From NCBI GenBank assembly GCA_021813265.1, contig JAKALF010000001.1, positions 20,731 through 84,730 on the forward strand: a stretch of DNA of 64,000 bases, given 5' to 3'. This DNA comes from a bacterium (GTDB lineage Bacteria; Patescibacteriota; Minisyncoccia; UBA6257; GWB1-50-10). Positions 24,757 to 32,327 of this stretch are shown piece after piece (position 1 is the stretch's first letter; each line of letters begins with the position of its first letter). The position numbers and the translations under genes were made by a program. The notes below the pieces were generated by a model. That model searched no databases. It saw only the letters and a list, made by a program, of their open reading frames with translations, and was not told the origin of the DNA.

Positions 24757-24760
24757 TTTC

Positions 24761-24789
24761 TTGACTAACGCGCCCATAGAAGGTATTCT
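24761..24789 (+). promoter_or_regulatory. Promoter for rplT
   Basis: TTGACT (24761-24766), 17-nt spacer, TATTCT (24784-24789). The rplT ATG follows the -10 box by only 12 nt, so transcripts from it would have a leader of about six bases. Confidence 0.65.
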
Positions 24790-24801
24790 CATACTACGCA
24801 T

Positions 24802-25146
24802 ATGACACGAGTAAAACGAGGAACTCTGGCAAATAAAAAGAGAAGGAAAATTCTAAAACTCACGAAAGGATTCAAGTGGGGAAGAAAATCAAAAGAACGC
24901 GCGGCGAAAGAAGCGCTTCTTCACGCGCTCACGGCATCCTTTAGAGGACGAAAACAAAAAAAACGCGATTATCGCTCGCTATGGAATACCCGAATAAACG
25001 CGGGGGCAAGAAAGGAAGGATTAACCTATAGCTCTTTCATAAACGCTCTGAAGAAAAAAAATATAAGATTGGATAGGAAAATACTCGCGGGACTCGCGAA
25101 AGACGAACCGGAAACATTTAAAAAAATTGTCGAAGAAGTAAGATAA
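24802..25146 (+). CDS. rplT: 50S ribosomal protein L20
   Basis: A 114-residue bL20, an early assembly protein of the large subunit. Signatures: TRVKRGTLANKKRRKILKLTKGFKWGRKSKER at the N-terminus and RDYRSLWNTRINAGARKEGLTYSSFINAL in the globular domain. Length is normal. It is followed by a strong terminator shared with the convergent MGMT gene. Confidence 0.96.
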   Translation: MTRVKRGTLANKKRRKILKLTKGFKWGRKSKERAAKEALLHALTASFRGRKQKKRDYRSLWNTRINAGARKEGLTYSSFINALKKKNIRLDRKILAGLAKDEPETFKKIVEEVR

Positions 25147-25170
25147 TCCGCCAAATAGGCGGATTTTTTA
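25145..25170. terminator. Terminator after rplT
   Basis: AATCCGCC (25145-25152), loop AAATA, GGCGGATT (25158-25165), then TTTTT. It overlaps the stop codon of the convergent gene at 25168. Confidence 0.88.
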
Positions 25171-25470
25171 AACTCGTGCTTTATACAACATAAGGTCTAC
25201 TCTTCCCCTTTTTACCAAAACTCCTTCCTTACGAAGTTTTTCGATCTTTTTGCTTGTTCCTCCCGCGTATCCGCCGATTTTTCCATCAGAACAAACCACT
25301 CTATGACACGGAATGGTTTTCATATCGGGGTTTTTATGAAGAGCGTTTCCAACCGCCCTCGACCCTCGCGGGCTCTCTACTGCCGTGGCGATATCGCTGT
25401 ATGTTGCCACCTTGCCGCGCGGAATGCGGGCGGTTATCTGATATACCCTTTTTGTGAATGAGATTCTCAT
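25168..25470 (-). CDS. Methylated-DNA-protein cysteine methyltransferase (C-terminal domain only)
   Basis: A 100-residue protein matching the DNA-binding/active-site domain of O6-alkylguanine-DNA alkyltransferases: VYQITARIPRGKVATYSDIA (helix-turn-helix entry) and IPCHRVVCSDGKIGGYAGG, with the acceptor Cys in PCHRV and the Arg finger region SPRGSRAVGNAL. It accepts alkyl groups from damaged guanine. Because the Cys is present it is not an alkyltransferase-like (Trp) protein. Its first 137 nt overlap the 3' end of the Nudix gene in another frame. Confidence 0.9.
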   Translation of the reverse strand: MRISFTKRVYQITARIPRGKVATYSDIATAVESPRGSRAVGNALHKNPDMKTIPCHRVVCSDGKIGGYAGGTSKKIEKLRKEGVLVKRGRVDLMLYKARV

Positions 25471-25894
25471 AAATATGGCTTATGTGACCTTTCATCACGG
25501 TTCCTGATATAAGGCGAACGGCTTCTTTGTGAAGAAACCACCCGTATCCCTCGTGATGTTCCCCTTTGTGATGCTCGGGCTTTATATTAATTTGTATCTT
25601 CTGATTTCTGGTTTCCGCGAGATAATATATGACTGTTTTATAAATCTTCTCTCTATTGCGAATAAAGGAAAATGTATCCTGTACTTTGAACCATTCTCTG
25701 AAATGAAGGTCTTGAGAAGAAAGCCCCGTTTCTTCGTATACCTCTCTAAGCGCCGCCTGAAAACTCCTCTCGCCGTCCGCCAGTTTGCCCTTCGGAAAAT
25801 TCCAATACTTTCCCCCGTTATAGAGCAACAAAAATTTAGGACCTTCTGATGTCCTTCTATAGATAATAATTCCCGCGGATAGTTCTTTAGTCAT
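25334..25894 (-). CDS. Nudix hydrolase with overprinted C-terminal tail
   Basis: A 186-residue frame. Residues 1-145 are a Nudix domain, with the box GKLADGERSFQAALREVYEETGL (about 36-58; GER, REVYEE and the trailing GL in place) and YWNFPKGK before it. Nudix enzymes hydrolyse nucleoside diphosphates linked to other groups; this one resembles the bis(5'-nucleosyl)-tetraphosphatase type because of the WNFPKGK entry and HHEGYGWF. The final ~45 residues are low-complexity and lie entirely in the MGMT gene, so they are probably a by-product of a lost stop codon. Confidence 0.85.
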   Translation of the reverse strand: MTKELSAGIIIYRRTSEGPKFLLLYNGGKYWNFPKGKLADGERSFQAALREVYEETGLSSQDLHFREWFKVQDTFSFIRNREKIYKTVIYYLAETRNQKIQINIKPEHHKGEHHEGYGWFLHKEAVRLISGTVMKGHISHIYENLIHKKGISDNRPHSARQGGNIQRYRHGSREPARVEGGWKRSS

Positions 25895-25896
25895 GG

Positions 25897-28392
25897 TTAT
25901 TTCTTCTGAATAGTAAACGTATGGTTATAAATGTCAAAAATAATTTCATCTCCCTTCCCTATCTCTTTCCTTAGTATTTTTTCAGCGAGAGCTCCTCGCA
26001 CGTTATCGGATATAACTTGACGAAGGGGTCGAGCTCCAAAGGTGGGATCATATCCCAATTCGGCAATCTTTTCCACGGCGGAATCGGAAAAAGAAAGGGC
26101 GATTCCGTGAGACGTCTGAATGGTTTTTACGACCTCTTCCAAAAGAAGTTTGGCTATGGAAACAATCTCTTTTTTCCCCAGATTCTTAAAAACAATAATG
26201 TCGGAAAAACGGTTGATAAGTTCAGGCTTGAAATAATCGGTAAGTTTCTTTTTAAGGACTTCTGAAATATCGGATATGGTTTTTCCTGATTCAATGGATT
26301 CTTTAATGAACTCGGAATGGGCGTTTGAGGTCGCGATAATAACGGTGTGTTCAAAATTTACCGTCCTCCCCAATCCGTCCGTAAGTCTCCCATCATCAAA
26401 TACCTGGAGAAAGAGGTTTAAGATGTCGGGATGAGCCTTCTCGAATTCATCAAGAAGAATGAGGGTATAGGGATGAGCCATAATAGCATCGGTAAGCGAA
26501 CCCGTGTTTTTTCCATCCGGCGTCCCTATAAACCTGAAAATACTTTGTTTGTCTTGATACTCGGACATGTCAAAACGACTCATCGCGTCTTTTGAACCAA
26601 ATTGGACGGAAGCGAGTATTTTTGAAAGTTCGGTCTTTCCAACACCCGTCGGTCCAACAAAAAGAAAGGTTGCTATGGGTCCCCCTTTTCTTGAAAGTCC
26701 GCTCCTATATTCCCTAAGCGCCCGAGAAACGGCGGAAACGGCTTCGTTCTGATTAATAAAACACGTATGAATATATTCCTCAAGACGGAGAAGTTTTTCG
26801 GTCTCCTCTTTTCCAGCCCCTTGAATTGGTATGCGGGTCTCGGTTTCCGCGACTTCTTCAACACACATCTCGTTAATAATGTTTTTCTTCTCATGAGACG
26901 CCTTCGCGAAAACCCTTTTTAAAAGATCGACCGCGCTTCCAGGAAGAGGCTTTGAAGAAAAATAGCGATGAGCGATCTCAACTGATCTCTTTATCGCCCG
27001 AAATGAGGCCGGAATCCCGAACTGCCGTTCAAGAAGAACGCTCATGTAAATAAGAAACTCGATCGATTCATCGGGAGATATGGGATTCACGGTAATGACA
27101 TCAAATTGTTCCAAAAAATCCGTACGGGGAGAGATCAATTGTTTAAATTCCCTTGGATAGGATTCTCCAATCAAGGGAATGGCTTCGGAAGAAACGATAG
27201 GCAAGAGAAGATCGATAGCGTTCATTTCTCCCGAACCGGAAGTTTTGAAAAGATCGTGCATATTGGGGATAAAAAGAACGATATTTCCGGCGAATAAAAT
27301 CTCTTTTACTATATTCTGAAGCCTCCCGGCCAGTTCCTCGTTTGTCGCGTTAGCGAGAAGGGCGGGAACATTTAAAGAAACGAGCCGTTTGTCAAAAAGT
27401 ATGGAAGGAACGCGGTCTTTGATAATACGATAGGCAAGGTGAGCGATAAGGGTTGATTTTCCGGACCCGGGATCTCCGACAAGGATCGCGTTGGGTTTCC
27501 CGGGACGAGAAATAACTTCTAAAAGTTCTTCAAATTCTTTCTTGTGTCCAATCAAAAAACCCGCCTTTTCTGAACGCGCGAGGTCCGTGAAGTCGGAACT
27601 AAATCTATCAAGAATAGGCGTGGGCCGAGAAGTCCATGATCGGTTAACGACCCTATGACGGATAAACATCGATTGATGGGCAAATCCTCCCAAAACAGCT
27701 GGAACGCGTTTTATAAAAGAAAACGAACTTTGTATTCTCCCGAAAACGAGCGCGTTTTTTACGTCATCTGAAGAAAGATCCATGCGACGGAAAAGAGAGA
27801 CGAGCGCTTGGTCGTTGAGAGAAAAAAGCGCGAGAAAGATATGGCGAGGATAAACAAATAACTCTCCTCCATCATGCGCGTTTCTAAACGCTTGCATCCC
27901 AAGATGAGAAATTCTCTCTATATATTCTCGGCTTTCCTGTTTTTCTGAAGGAGAATCCGATATGGCTTTCTCTGTTTTCTCTAAACTTTCTTTCAGGTTG
28001 TAATCCAGGCGACTCAAAATATTTTTTACGTCTTTTTCTTCCATGAGAACCTTGAAAAGAAAAAGGGTAAGGGGCTTTCCTGAAGAAACTGTTTTTCTGA
28101 ACGCCTTATTGACCGCCCCATATGCCCGAGGAGTAAAAGAAAACGCGGCGTTTCCCGTCCCTCCCATAACTTCGGAAATCATGTGCTCTCCCTCTTTCCT
28201 GTGAAAACTCCTATCAAGAAGAAAAAGGATGACAAGAACCCCGAGTCCCTTGAGGGGCGCGGGTCCTCTAAAAATATAAAATATCGATCCTAGAGCGAGA
28301 ACACCATAGGTTAATCGCGAAAAACCTTTCACAAAAATCTCTCCTGGTCGTGAAAGAAAAAGTCTGCGCTCTTTAAAGTAAAGATCCTTCAT
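25897..28392 (-). CDS. Membrane-anchored ClpB/ClpC-like double AAA+ ATPase
   Basis: An 831-residue Hsp100-type protein. Two membrane helices near the N-terminus (about 27-42 and 48-62) replace the free N-domain, followed by a Clp-N-like helical region (about 85-220). D1 has Walker A GDPGSGKST (306-314) but its Walker B region reads IVLFIPNMHDLF (371-382), with Pro-Asn where Asp-Glu is expected. D2 has GPTGVGKT (580-587), LILLDEFEKAHPDI (644-657), sensor-1 ATSN and the GARPLRQVI sensor-2. There is no long ClpB middle coiled coil. It would unfold or disaggregate proteins at the membrane. It overlaps by 4 nt with an upstream small membrane protein. Confidence 0.9.
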   Translation of the reverse strand: MKDLYFKERRLFLSRPGEIFVKGFSRLTYGVLALGSIFYIFRGPAPLKGLGVLVILFLLDRSFHRKEGEHMISEVMGGTGNAAFSFTPRAYGAVNKAFRKTVSSGKPLTLFLFKVLMEEKDVKNILSRLDYNLKESLEKTEKAISDSPSEKQESREYIERISHLGMQAFRNAHDGGELFVYPRHIFLALFSLNDQALVSLFRRMDLSSDDVKNALVFGRIQSSFSFIKRVPAVLGGFAHQSMFIRHRVVNRSWTSRPTPILDRFSSDFTDLARSEKAGFLIGHKKEFEELLEVISRPGKPNAILVGDPGSGKSTLIAHLAYRIIKDRVPSILFDKRLVSLNVPALLANATNEELAGRLQNIVKEILFAGNIVLFIPNMHDLFKTSGSGEMNAIDLLLPIVSSEAIPLIGESYPREFKQLISPRTDFLEQFDVITVNPISPDESIEFLIYMSVLLERQFGIPASFRAIKRSVEIAHRYFSSKPLPGSAVDLLKRVFAKASHEKKNIINEMCVEEVAETETRIPIQGAGKEETEKLLRLEEYIHTCFINQNEAVSAVSRALREYRSGLSRKGGPIATFLFVGPTGVGKTELSKILASVQFGSKDAMSRFDMSEYQDKQSIFRFIGTPDGKNTGSLTDAIMAHPYTLILLDEFEKAHPDILNLFLQVFDDGRLTDGLGRTVNFEHTVIIATSNAHSEFIKESIESGKTISDISEVLKKKLTDYFKPELINRFSDIIVFKNLGKKEIVSIAKLLLEEVVKTIQTSHGIALSFSDSAVEKIAELGYDPTFGARPLRQVISDNVRGALAEKILRKEIGKGDEIIFDIYNHTFTIQKK

Positions 28393-28739
28393 AGATTAAA
28401 AAAAGAAAACGACTTAAAGATAATAAGAGGAGGAATGGCAATCCAAATACAATATAAGATAAGGGCAAGAATAATAATAAAAAGATAAAGGATTCCCGCT
28501 ATAGCGAGACGGAAAACTCTAAAAAAGAATCCCAAGATCCTTCCCACAAACGAATAGTCTCCGTATAAAGGGTGAAAAAGAAAACGGAGGGTTATTTTCC
28601 AAGCGAAATACCGGTCAAGTTTTCCCAAAACATCAAGGATAAAATCAACATACATTCTGATGCTTTTTATATACCAATGACGCAAAAACTCGCCCAAGCG
28701 GTAGAGAAATCGCCATCCAAGGTAGGTTATGGCCATCAT
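28389..28739 (-). CDS. Membrane protein coupled to the Clp-like ATPase
   Basis: A 116-residue protein, basic and aromatic-rich in the first 65 residues (WRFLYRLGEFLRHWYIKSIRMY, ALKITLRFLFHPLYGDYS-like sequence) and with one or two membrane helices in the last 50 (FFFRVFRLAIAGILYLFIIILALILYCIWIAIPPLII). Its stop overlaps the start of the Clp-like ATPase by 4 nt (ATGA), so they are translated together. An adaptor or membrane docking partner for the ATPase is a reasonable inference. No family name is known to me. Confidence 0.7.
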   Translation of the reverse strand: MMAITYLGWRFLYRLGEFLRHWYIKSIRMYVDFILDVLGKLDRYFAWKITLRFLFHPLYGDYSFVGRILGFFFRVFRLAIAGILYLFIIILALILYCIWIAIPPLIIFKSFSFFNL

Positions 28740-28768
28740 TATGGTTATTATAACCCAATAACGAGTCT

Positions 28769-29380
28769 TTATAAAAGCTTCTCTTGTTCAGGGTCCGCCT
28801 TACCAAAAAATCCACTCGTCGGCATAGACTTATGTTTCCGAACGATAGCGGGAAGATTTTTAAAACTTTTCTGAAGGGCTTCTTTCATGGAGGGGGAACG
28901 TAAGGCCGCCGCGGGATGAAAAAGAGGAACAATAAATTTGTCTTTTATTCTAAAAACTTTGCCTTGATCTCTGCTAATTTTTCCGGACGGTAAAAAATAA
29001 TTCATGGAAAATCTTCCCAAGGGAGCGATAACGCGAGGACTAATGATTGTAATCTGCTCTTTAAGATATGGTTTATAGCGTTCAATCTCTTCAGGTAAGG
29101 GGTCTCGGTTCATGGGAGGTCTTCGTTTCACGATGTTGGTTATATACACATCCTCGCGCTTCCACCCAATTCCCTCTATTAAAACATCAAGGAGTTTCCC
29201 CGCTCTTCCCACAAAAGGACGTTTCAATTCGTTTTCCCGTTCTCCCGGAGCTTCTCCTATAAACATAATATCGCAATCAACGTTTCCCTCGCCAAAAACG
29301 AGGTTTGATTCCTGAAGAGGAAGAGACGCGTCTTTCAAGATGCGTTCTAAAAGATCGATTAGGCGTTCTTGTTTCGTCAT
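28769..29380 (-). CDS. Uracil-DNA glycosylase, family 4-like, without Fe-S cysteines
   Basis: A 203-residue UDG of the family 4/5 type that removes uracil from DNA. Motif A is GEAPGERENELKRPFVGRAGKLLD (about 42-65), the middle segment ITNIVKRRPPMNRDPLPEE (80-98), and motif B is HPAAALRSP (155-163). In normal family 4 enzymes four Cys ligate a [4Fe-4S] cluster (CxxCPL, VKCRPP, aCrPyL). Here the corresponding residues are D17, L20, R86 and Y102, so the cluster should be absent. The fold otherwise looks intact. The last 20 residues are charged. It overlaps the O-antigen ligase-like gene by 4 nt. Confidence 0.88.
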   Translation of the reverse strand: MTKQERLIDLLERILKDASLPLQESNLVFGEGNVDCDIMFIGEAPGERENELKRPFVGRAGKLLDVLIEGIGWKREDVYITNIVKRRPPMNRDPLPEEIERYKPYLKEQITIISPRVIAPLGRFSMNYFLPSGKISRDQGKVFRIKDKFIVPLFHPAAALRSPSMKEALQKSFKNLPAIVRKHKSMPTSGFFGKADPEQEKLL

Positions 29381-30684
29381 GATCCTCTTTTTTTAAATGA
29401 TAAAAGAAATCCTATGGAAATCCACATCATAAGTTCCCCCGCGGGAAGATCCCACATAAAATGATCAAAAAGGCCGAATAATAAAAAAGAGACGGCTATA
29501 AGGGAAAAAACAAAAAACGCCATGTTTTTTATATTTCTAGATTCAAAAAATAGAAAAAAGAGGAAGAGGAGAAAGGTAATGAGACCTAACACTCCGATCT
29601 CCGAGGCGATAAGAATGTAGAGGTTGTGAACCGGCTGCCACAACCACCAGGTTGAAAATCCCTTTTTCTGGTAGAGGTTTTGAGAAACGGCCTGAGAAAC
29701 TTCATTTCCAACGCCAACACCCAGAGGATGATCTTTTATAAGCTCAATCCCTATAGCGTTATACAAAACCCTGTTATCAACCGAGGGCTCTCCCGGAATA
29801 AATCCCGCTCGAGGAACAATAGCCCATCCGAGAATCATGAAGATGATTCCTATATACACCAAAAGAACGGAGAGTAATGATAGCGCGTTTTTTCTGAACT
29901 GAGATTTCCAAAAAGCGTATATGAGGAGAATAAGGGTTGTGATAATCGCGACAATCCATCCCGAACGAGAAAAGGTGGTTATAAGGCCAAGAAAAACAAT
30001 GAATATCCCCGTTAAAGAAAGGACTCTGCTCCAAAAACCTTTTAATCCGTGTCCCTCTTCCGAGAGAAAAAGATAAAAAAGACATAAGAGACCTATACCA
30101 AGAAAAGCTCCTAAAATATTCGCGTGAGGGAGGGTCCCGTACGCTCTCAAGAGGGGTTCTCCTCCAATAAATACGCGCGCGACGCCCTTGGTCGCTGGAG
30201 TTATAACCGACTCCCCCAACAATCTTAGACCGACACTCGATCCCTTAAGAAACTGAAAGAATCCGACAATAGACTGAAAAACCGCTGAAACTGACATAGT
30301 GGAAAAGATTGTCTTAAAACCAACCAATCCTTTTTGTATAAAAAAGGAGAGGGAAAGAGTCGTCATGGCGTACAAGAACACGCGAATCGCGTGATACAAC
30401 GCGAGACCGGCATCAGAAGCGAATCCTACTGAAAAAAACACGAGGACAAGAAAAAAAGCGAGTGCTTTTCCCGAAGTCGAGTCTAGCGCCCTTTTTAACG
30501 ATCCTCCTTCCAAAAAGAAGAGGGTGATCAGCAACACGCAAATAATGTCGGTGAAGTAAAAAAATACTGAAAAATATTCATTAACATGAGGAGAAAAAGA
30601 AAAAAGAAATTTTTTAGCGTTAAAGGAAGTAAAAAAAATCAGAAGAACGCTGAGTATTCCCGCGAGATTTTTTCTCCTTGTCAT
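29377..30684 (-). CDS. O-antigen ligase/polymerase family membrane protein
   Basis: A 435-residue protein with about 11-12 membrane helices and a large outer loop. The Wzy_C/O-antigen ligase region is seen as FLGLITTFSRSGWIVAII (with the TFSRSGW signature, about 238-250) and the loop DHPLGVGVGNEVSQAVS...VHNLYILIASEIGVLGLI (with the H-N-x-Y/L-x-x-x-x-E-x-G pattern). Such enzymes polymerise or attach glycans on the outer side of the membrane. It is flanked by 4-nt overlap (UDG) and by the CPSF-type nuclease, and no other glycan genes are adjacent. Confidence 0.87.
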   Translation of the reverse strand: MTRRKNLAGILSVLLIFFTSFNAKKFLFSFSPHVNEYFSVFFYFTDIICVLLITLFFLEGGSLKRALDSTSGKALAFFLVLVFFSVGFASDAGLALYHAIRVFLYAMTTLSLSFFIQKGLVGFKTIFSTMSVSAVFQSIVGFFQFLKGSSVGLRLLGESVITPATKGVARVFIGGEPLLRAYGTLPHANILGAFLGIGLLCLFYLFLSEEGHGLKGFWSRVLSLTGIFIVFLGLITTFSRSGWIVAIITTLILLIYAFWKSQFRKNALSLLSVLLVYIGIIFMILGWAIVPRAGFIPGEPSVDNRVLYNAIGIELIKDHPLGVGVGNEVSQAVSQNLYQKKGFSTWWLWQPVHNLYILIASEIGVLGLITFLLFLFFLFFESRNIKNMAFFVFSLIAVSFLLFGLFDHFMWDLPAGELMMWISIGFLLSFKKRGS

Positions 30685-30686
30685 AT

Positions 30687-32042
30687 CTAAAGTTCTACAA
30701 CATCCCCGGACTTAGGAACAGAAGTGTAAACCCCAAGATCGGCTTTTGCTTTTCTGGCAAGCTCTGAAGCTTCATTGCTTTCGCCTTGAACCACGAACAC
30801 CCGCTTCACGGTATCCTTCATGGCGTTTATCCATTGAAGAAGCTGGGGCTGATCGGCGTGTCCGGAATACCCGCCAATAGATTTTACCTTCGCGAGAACA
30901 GGTATATTCTCTCCTAAAATAGTCACGAATTTTTCTCCATCGAGAATTTTTCTCCCTAAGGAGCCCTCGGCCTGATATCCAACGAACAAAATGGCGTTTT
31001 GGGGATCTGAAAGATACCGCTTCTCGTGATGAATGACGCGTCCTCCGTGAGACATCCCCGATCCGGCGATAATAATCTTGGGCGGAAGAACGCTCGCTAT
31101 AGCCATTGACTCTTGACGCGTAAGGCAGAGGGAAAGTCCGGGAAAATTAAAAATCGCGTCTCCTCCTTTTATTTGGGAGATGGTTTCGTCTTTAAAATAC
31201 ATGGGATTTTTAGAATATTTCTGATATACAGCCGTAAGTTTTATAGCAAGAGGACTGTCAATGAAAACAGGGATCCTTGAAACGCGCTTTTGTTCGACAA
31301 GATTGTTCATGAGATAAATCATCTCCTGGGTGCGTTCAAGCGCAAACGCCGGAATAATAACCACTCCCTTATCGCGCACGACTTCTTTTATCGTCGTCTC
31401 AATCAGCTCTTCCCTACTATCGGATCCCTCATGCACCCTTCCTCCGTACACGGATTCGATAAGGGCGTAATCGACATTCTCTATATATTCCGTTCCTTTT
31501 ATAAAAGGCGTGGGAATGTTTCCTAAATCGCCGCTAAAAACTATGGTTTTCCCCTCAGTTTTTATCACAACCGAAGCGGACCCCAAAACGTGCCCCGCGT
31601 TTATAAACGTAATCTCAAAAGGGCCAATTGAAAAAGATTGGCGATAAGGAATGCCATCCCACAATGAACGCATGCGCTCAACATCAGATTCATCATACAT
31701 GGTCTCTCTTTTAGAGCGCTCGGCTTCTTTCCTTAAAATGTGCTGAGAATCAAGAAGAAGCATTTCAGCGAAATCTCTTGTCGGAGGAGTGGAATATATT
31801 CGTCCTTTAAATCCACATTTTACAAGCTGAGGAAGCCTTCCTGTGTGATCAATGTGCGCGTGAGTCACGAAAACAGCGGATATTTCTTCGGGGTTATAAG
31901 AAAAAGGATTAAAGTTATCAATCTCGCAAAAAACTCCTCCTTGCTTCAAGCCGCAATCAACAAGGATTTTTACTCCTCCGGATTCAAGCATATAGTTCGC
32001 TCCCGTAACGGATTCGGCGCCTCCAAAGAATGTAAGCTTCAT
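30687..32042 (-). CDS. MBL-fold/beta-CASP RNA-processing exonuclease (CPSF/Ysh1-like)
   Basis: A 451-residue metallo-beta-lactamase. Motifs: HAHIDHTGRLPQL (about 61-73), GHVLGSASVVI (H in the third motif), SGDLGN, the beta-CASP segment ALERTQEMIYLM, and SGMSHGGRVIHH with YSGHADQPQLLQW at the C-terminus. Relatives cleave or trim RNA 3' ends. It complements RNase J upstream at 4323-6095. The gene runs 2 nt downstream of the preceding ORF in the same direction and diverges from the 63-aa gene. Confidence 0.92.
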   Translation of the reverse strand: MKLTFFGGAESVTGANYMLESGGVKILVDCGLKQGGVFCEIDNFNPFSYNPEEISAVFVTHAHIDHTGRLPQLVKCGFKGRIYSTPPTRDFAEMLLLDSQHILRKEAERSKRETMYDESDVERMRSLWDGIPYRQSFSIGPFEITFINAGHVLGSASVVIKTEGKTIVFSGDLGNIPTPFIKGTEYIENVDYALIESVYGGRVHEGSDSREELIETTIKEVVRDKGVVIIPAFALERTQEMIYLMNNLVEQKRVSRIPVFIDSPLAIKLTAVYQKYSKNPMYFKDETISQIKGGDAIFNFPGLSLCLTRQESMAIASVLPPKIIIAGSGMSHGGRVIHHEKRYLSDPQNAILFVGYQAEGSLGRKILDGEKFVTILGENIPVLAKVKSIGGYSGHADQPQLLQWINAMKDTVKRVFVVQGESNEASELARKAKADLGVYTSVPKSGDVVEL

Positions 32043-32081
32043 AGTAACTTCAGTATATCAGGATATGAAACGCGCGTGAGA

Positions 32082-32110
32082 TTGACATTTTATATTTTTT
32101 AGTATACATT
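32082..32110 (+). promoter_or_regulatory. Promoter for the 63-aa gene
   Basis: TTGACA (32082-32087), 17-nt spacer and TACATT (32105-32110), with the alternative -10 TATACA two bases earlier. Confidence 0.55.
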
Positions 32111-32135
32111 TTAAAATAGTAATATTGGAGGCAAC

Positions 32136-32327
32136 ATGAGAGTGCTAAAACTTGACGACCAAAGAGTCGTCATAACGGTGGGAGGAAAGGATGTCACGTA
32201 CGTAAAAAATGGCAATGATGTCCAAATAACCTCTAAGGAGTCGGGATTTTTCTCTAAAAAAGATTTTGGTATATCAAAATCTTTGGCAAAGAAAATCCTT
32301 TTCCCAAAAATCACTCGTTCGTTTTAA
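32136..32327 (+). CDS. Small hypothetical protein (63 aa)
   Basis: A 63-residue protein beginning MRVLKLDDQRVVITVGGKDV, beta-rich for the first ~35 residues and then basic and helical (FFSKKDFGISKSLAKKIL). The ATG follows a TTGGAGG ribosome site at good spacing, there is a clear promoter, and a terminator begins at its stop. It overlaps the convergent murE stop by 4 nt. No recognised family. Confidence 0.75.
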   Translation: MRVLKLDDQRVVITVGGKDVTYVKNGNDVQITSKESGFFSKKDFGISKSLAKKILFPKITRSF

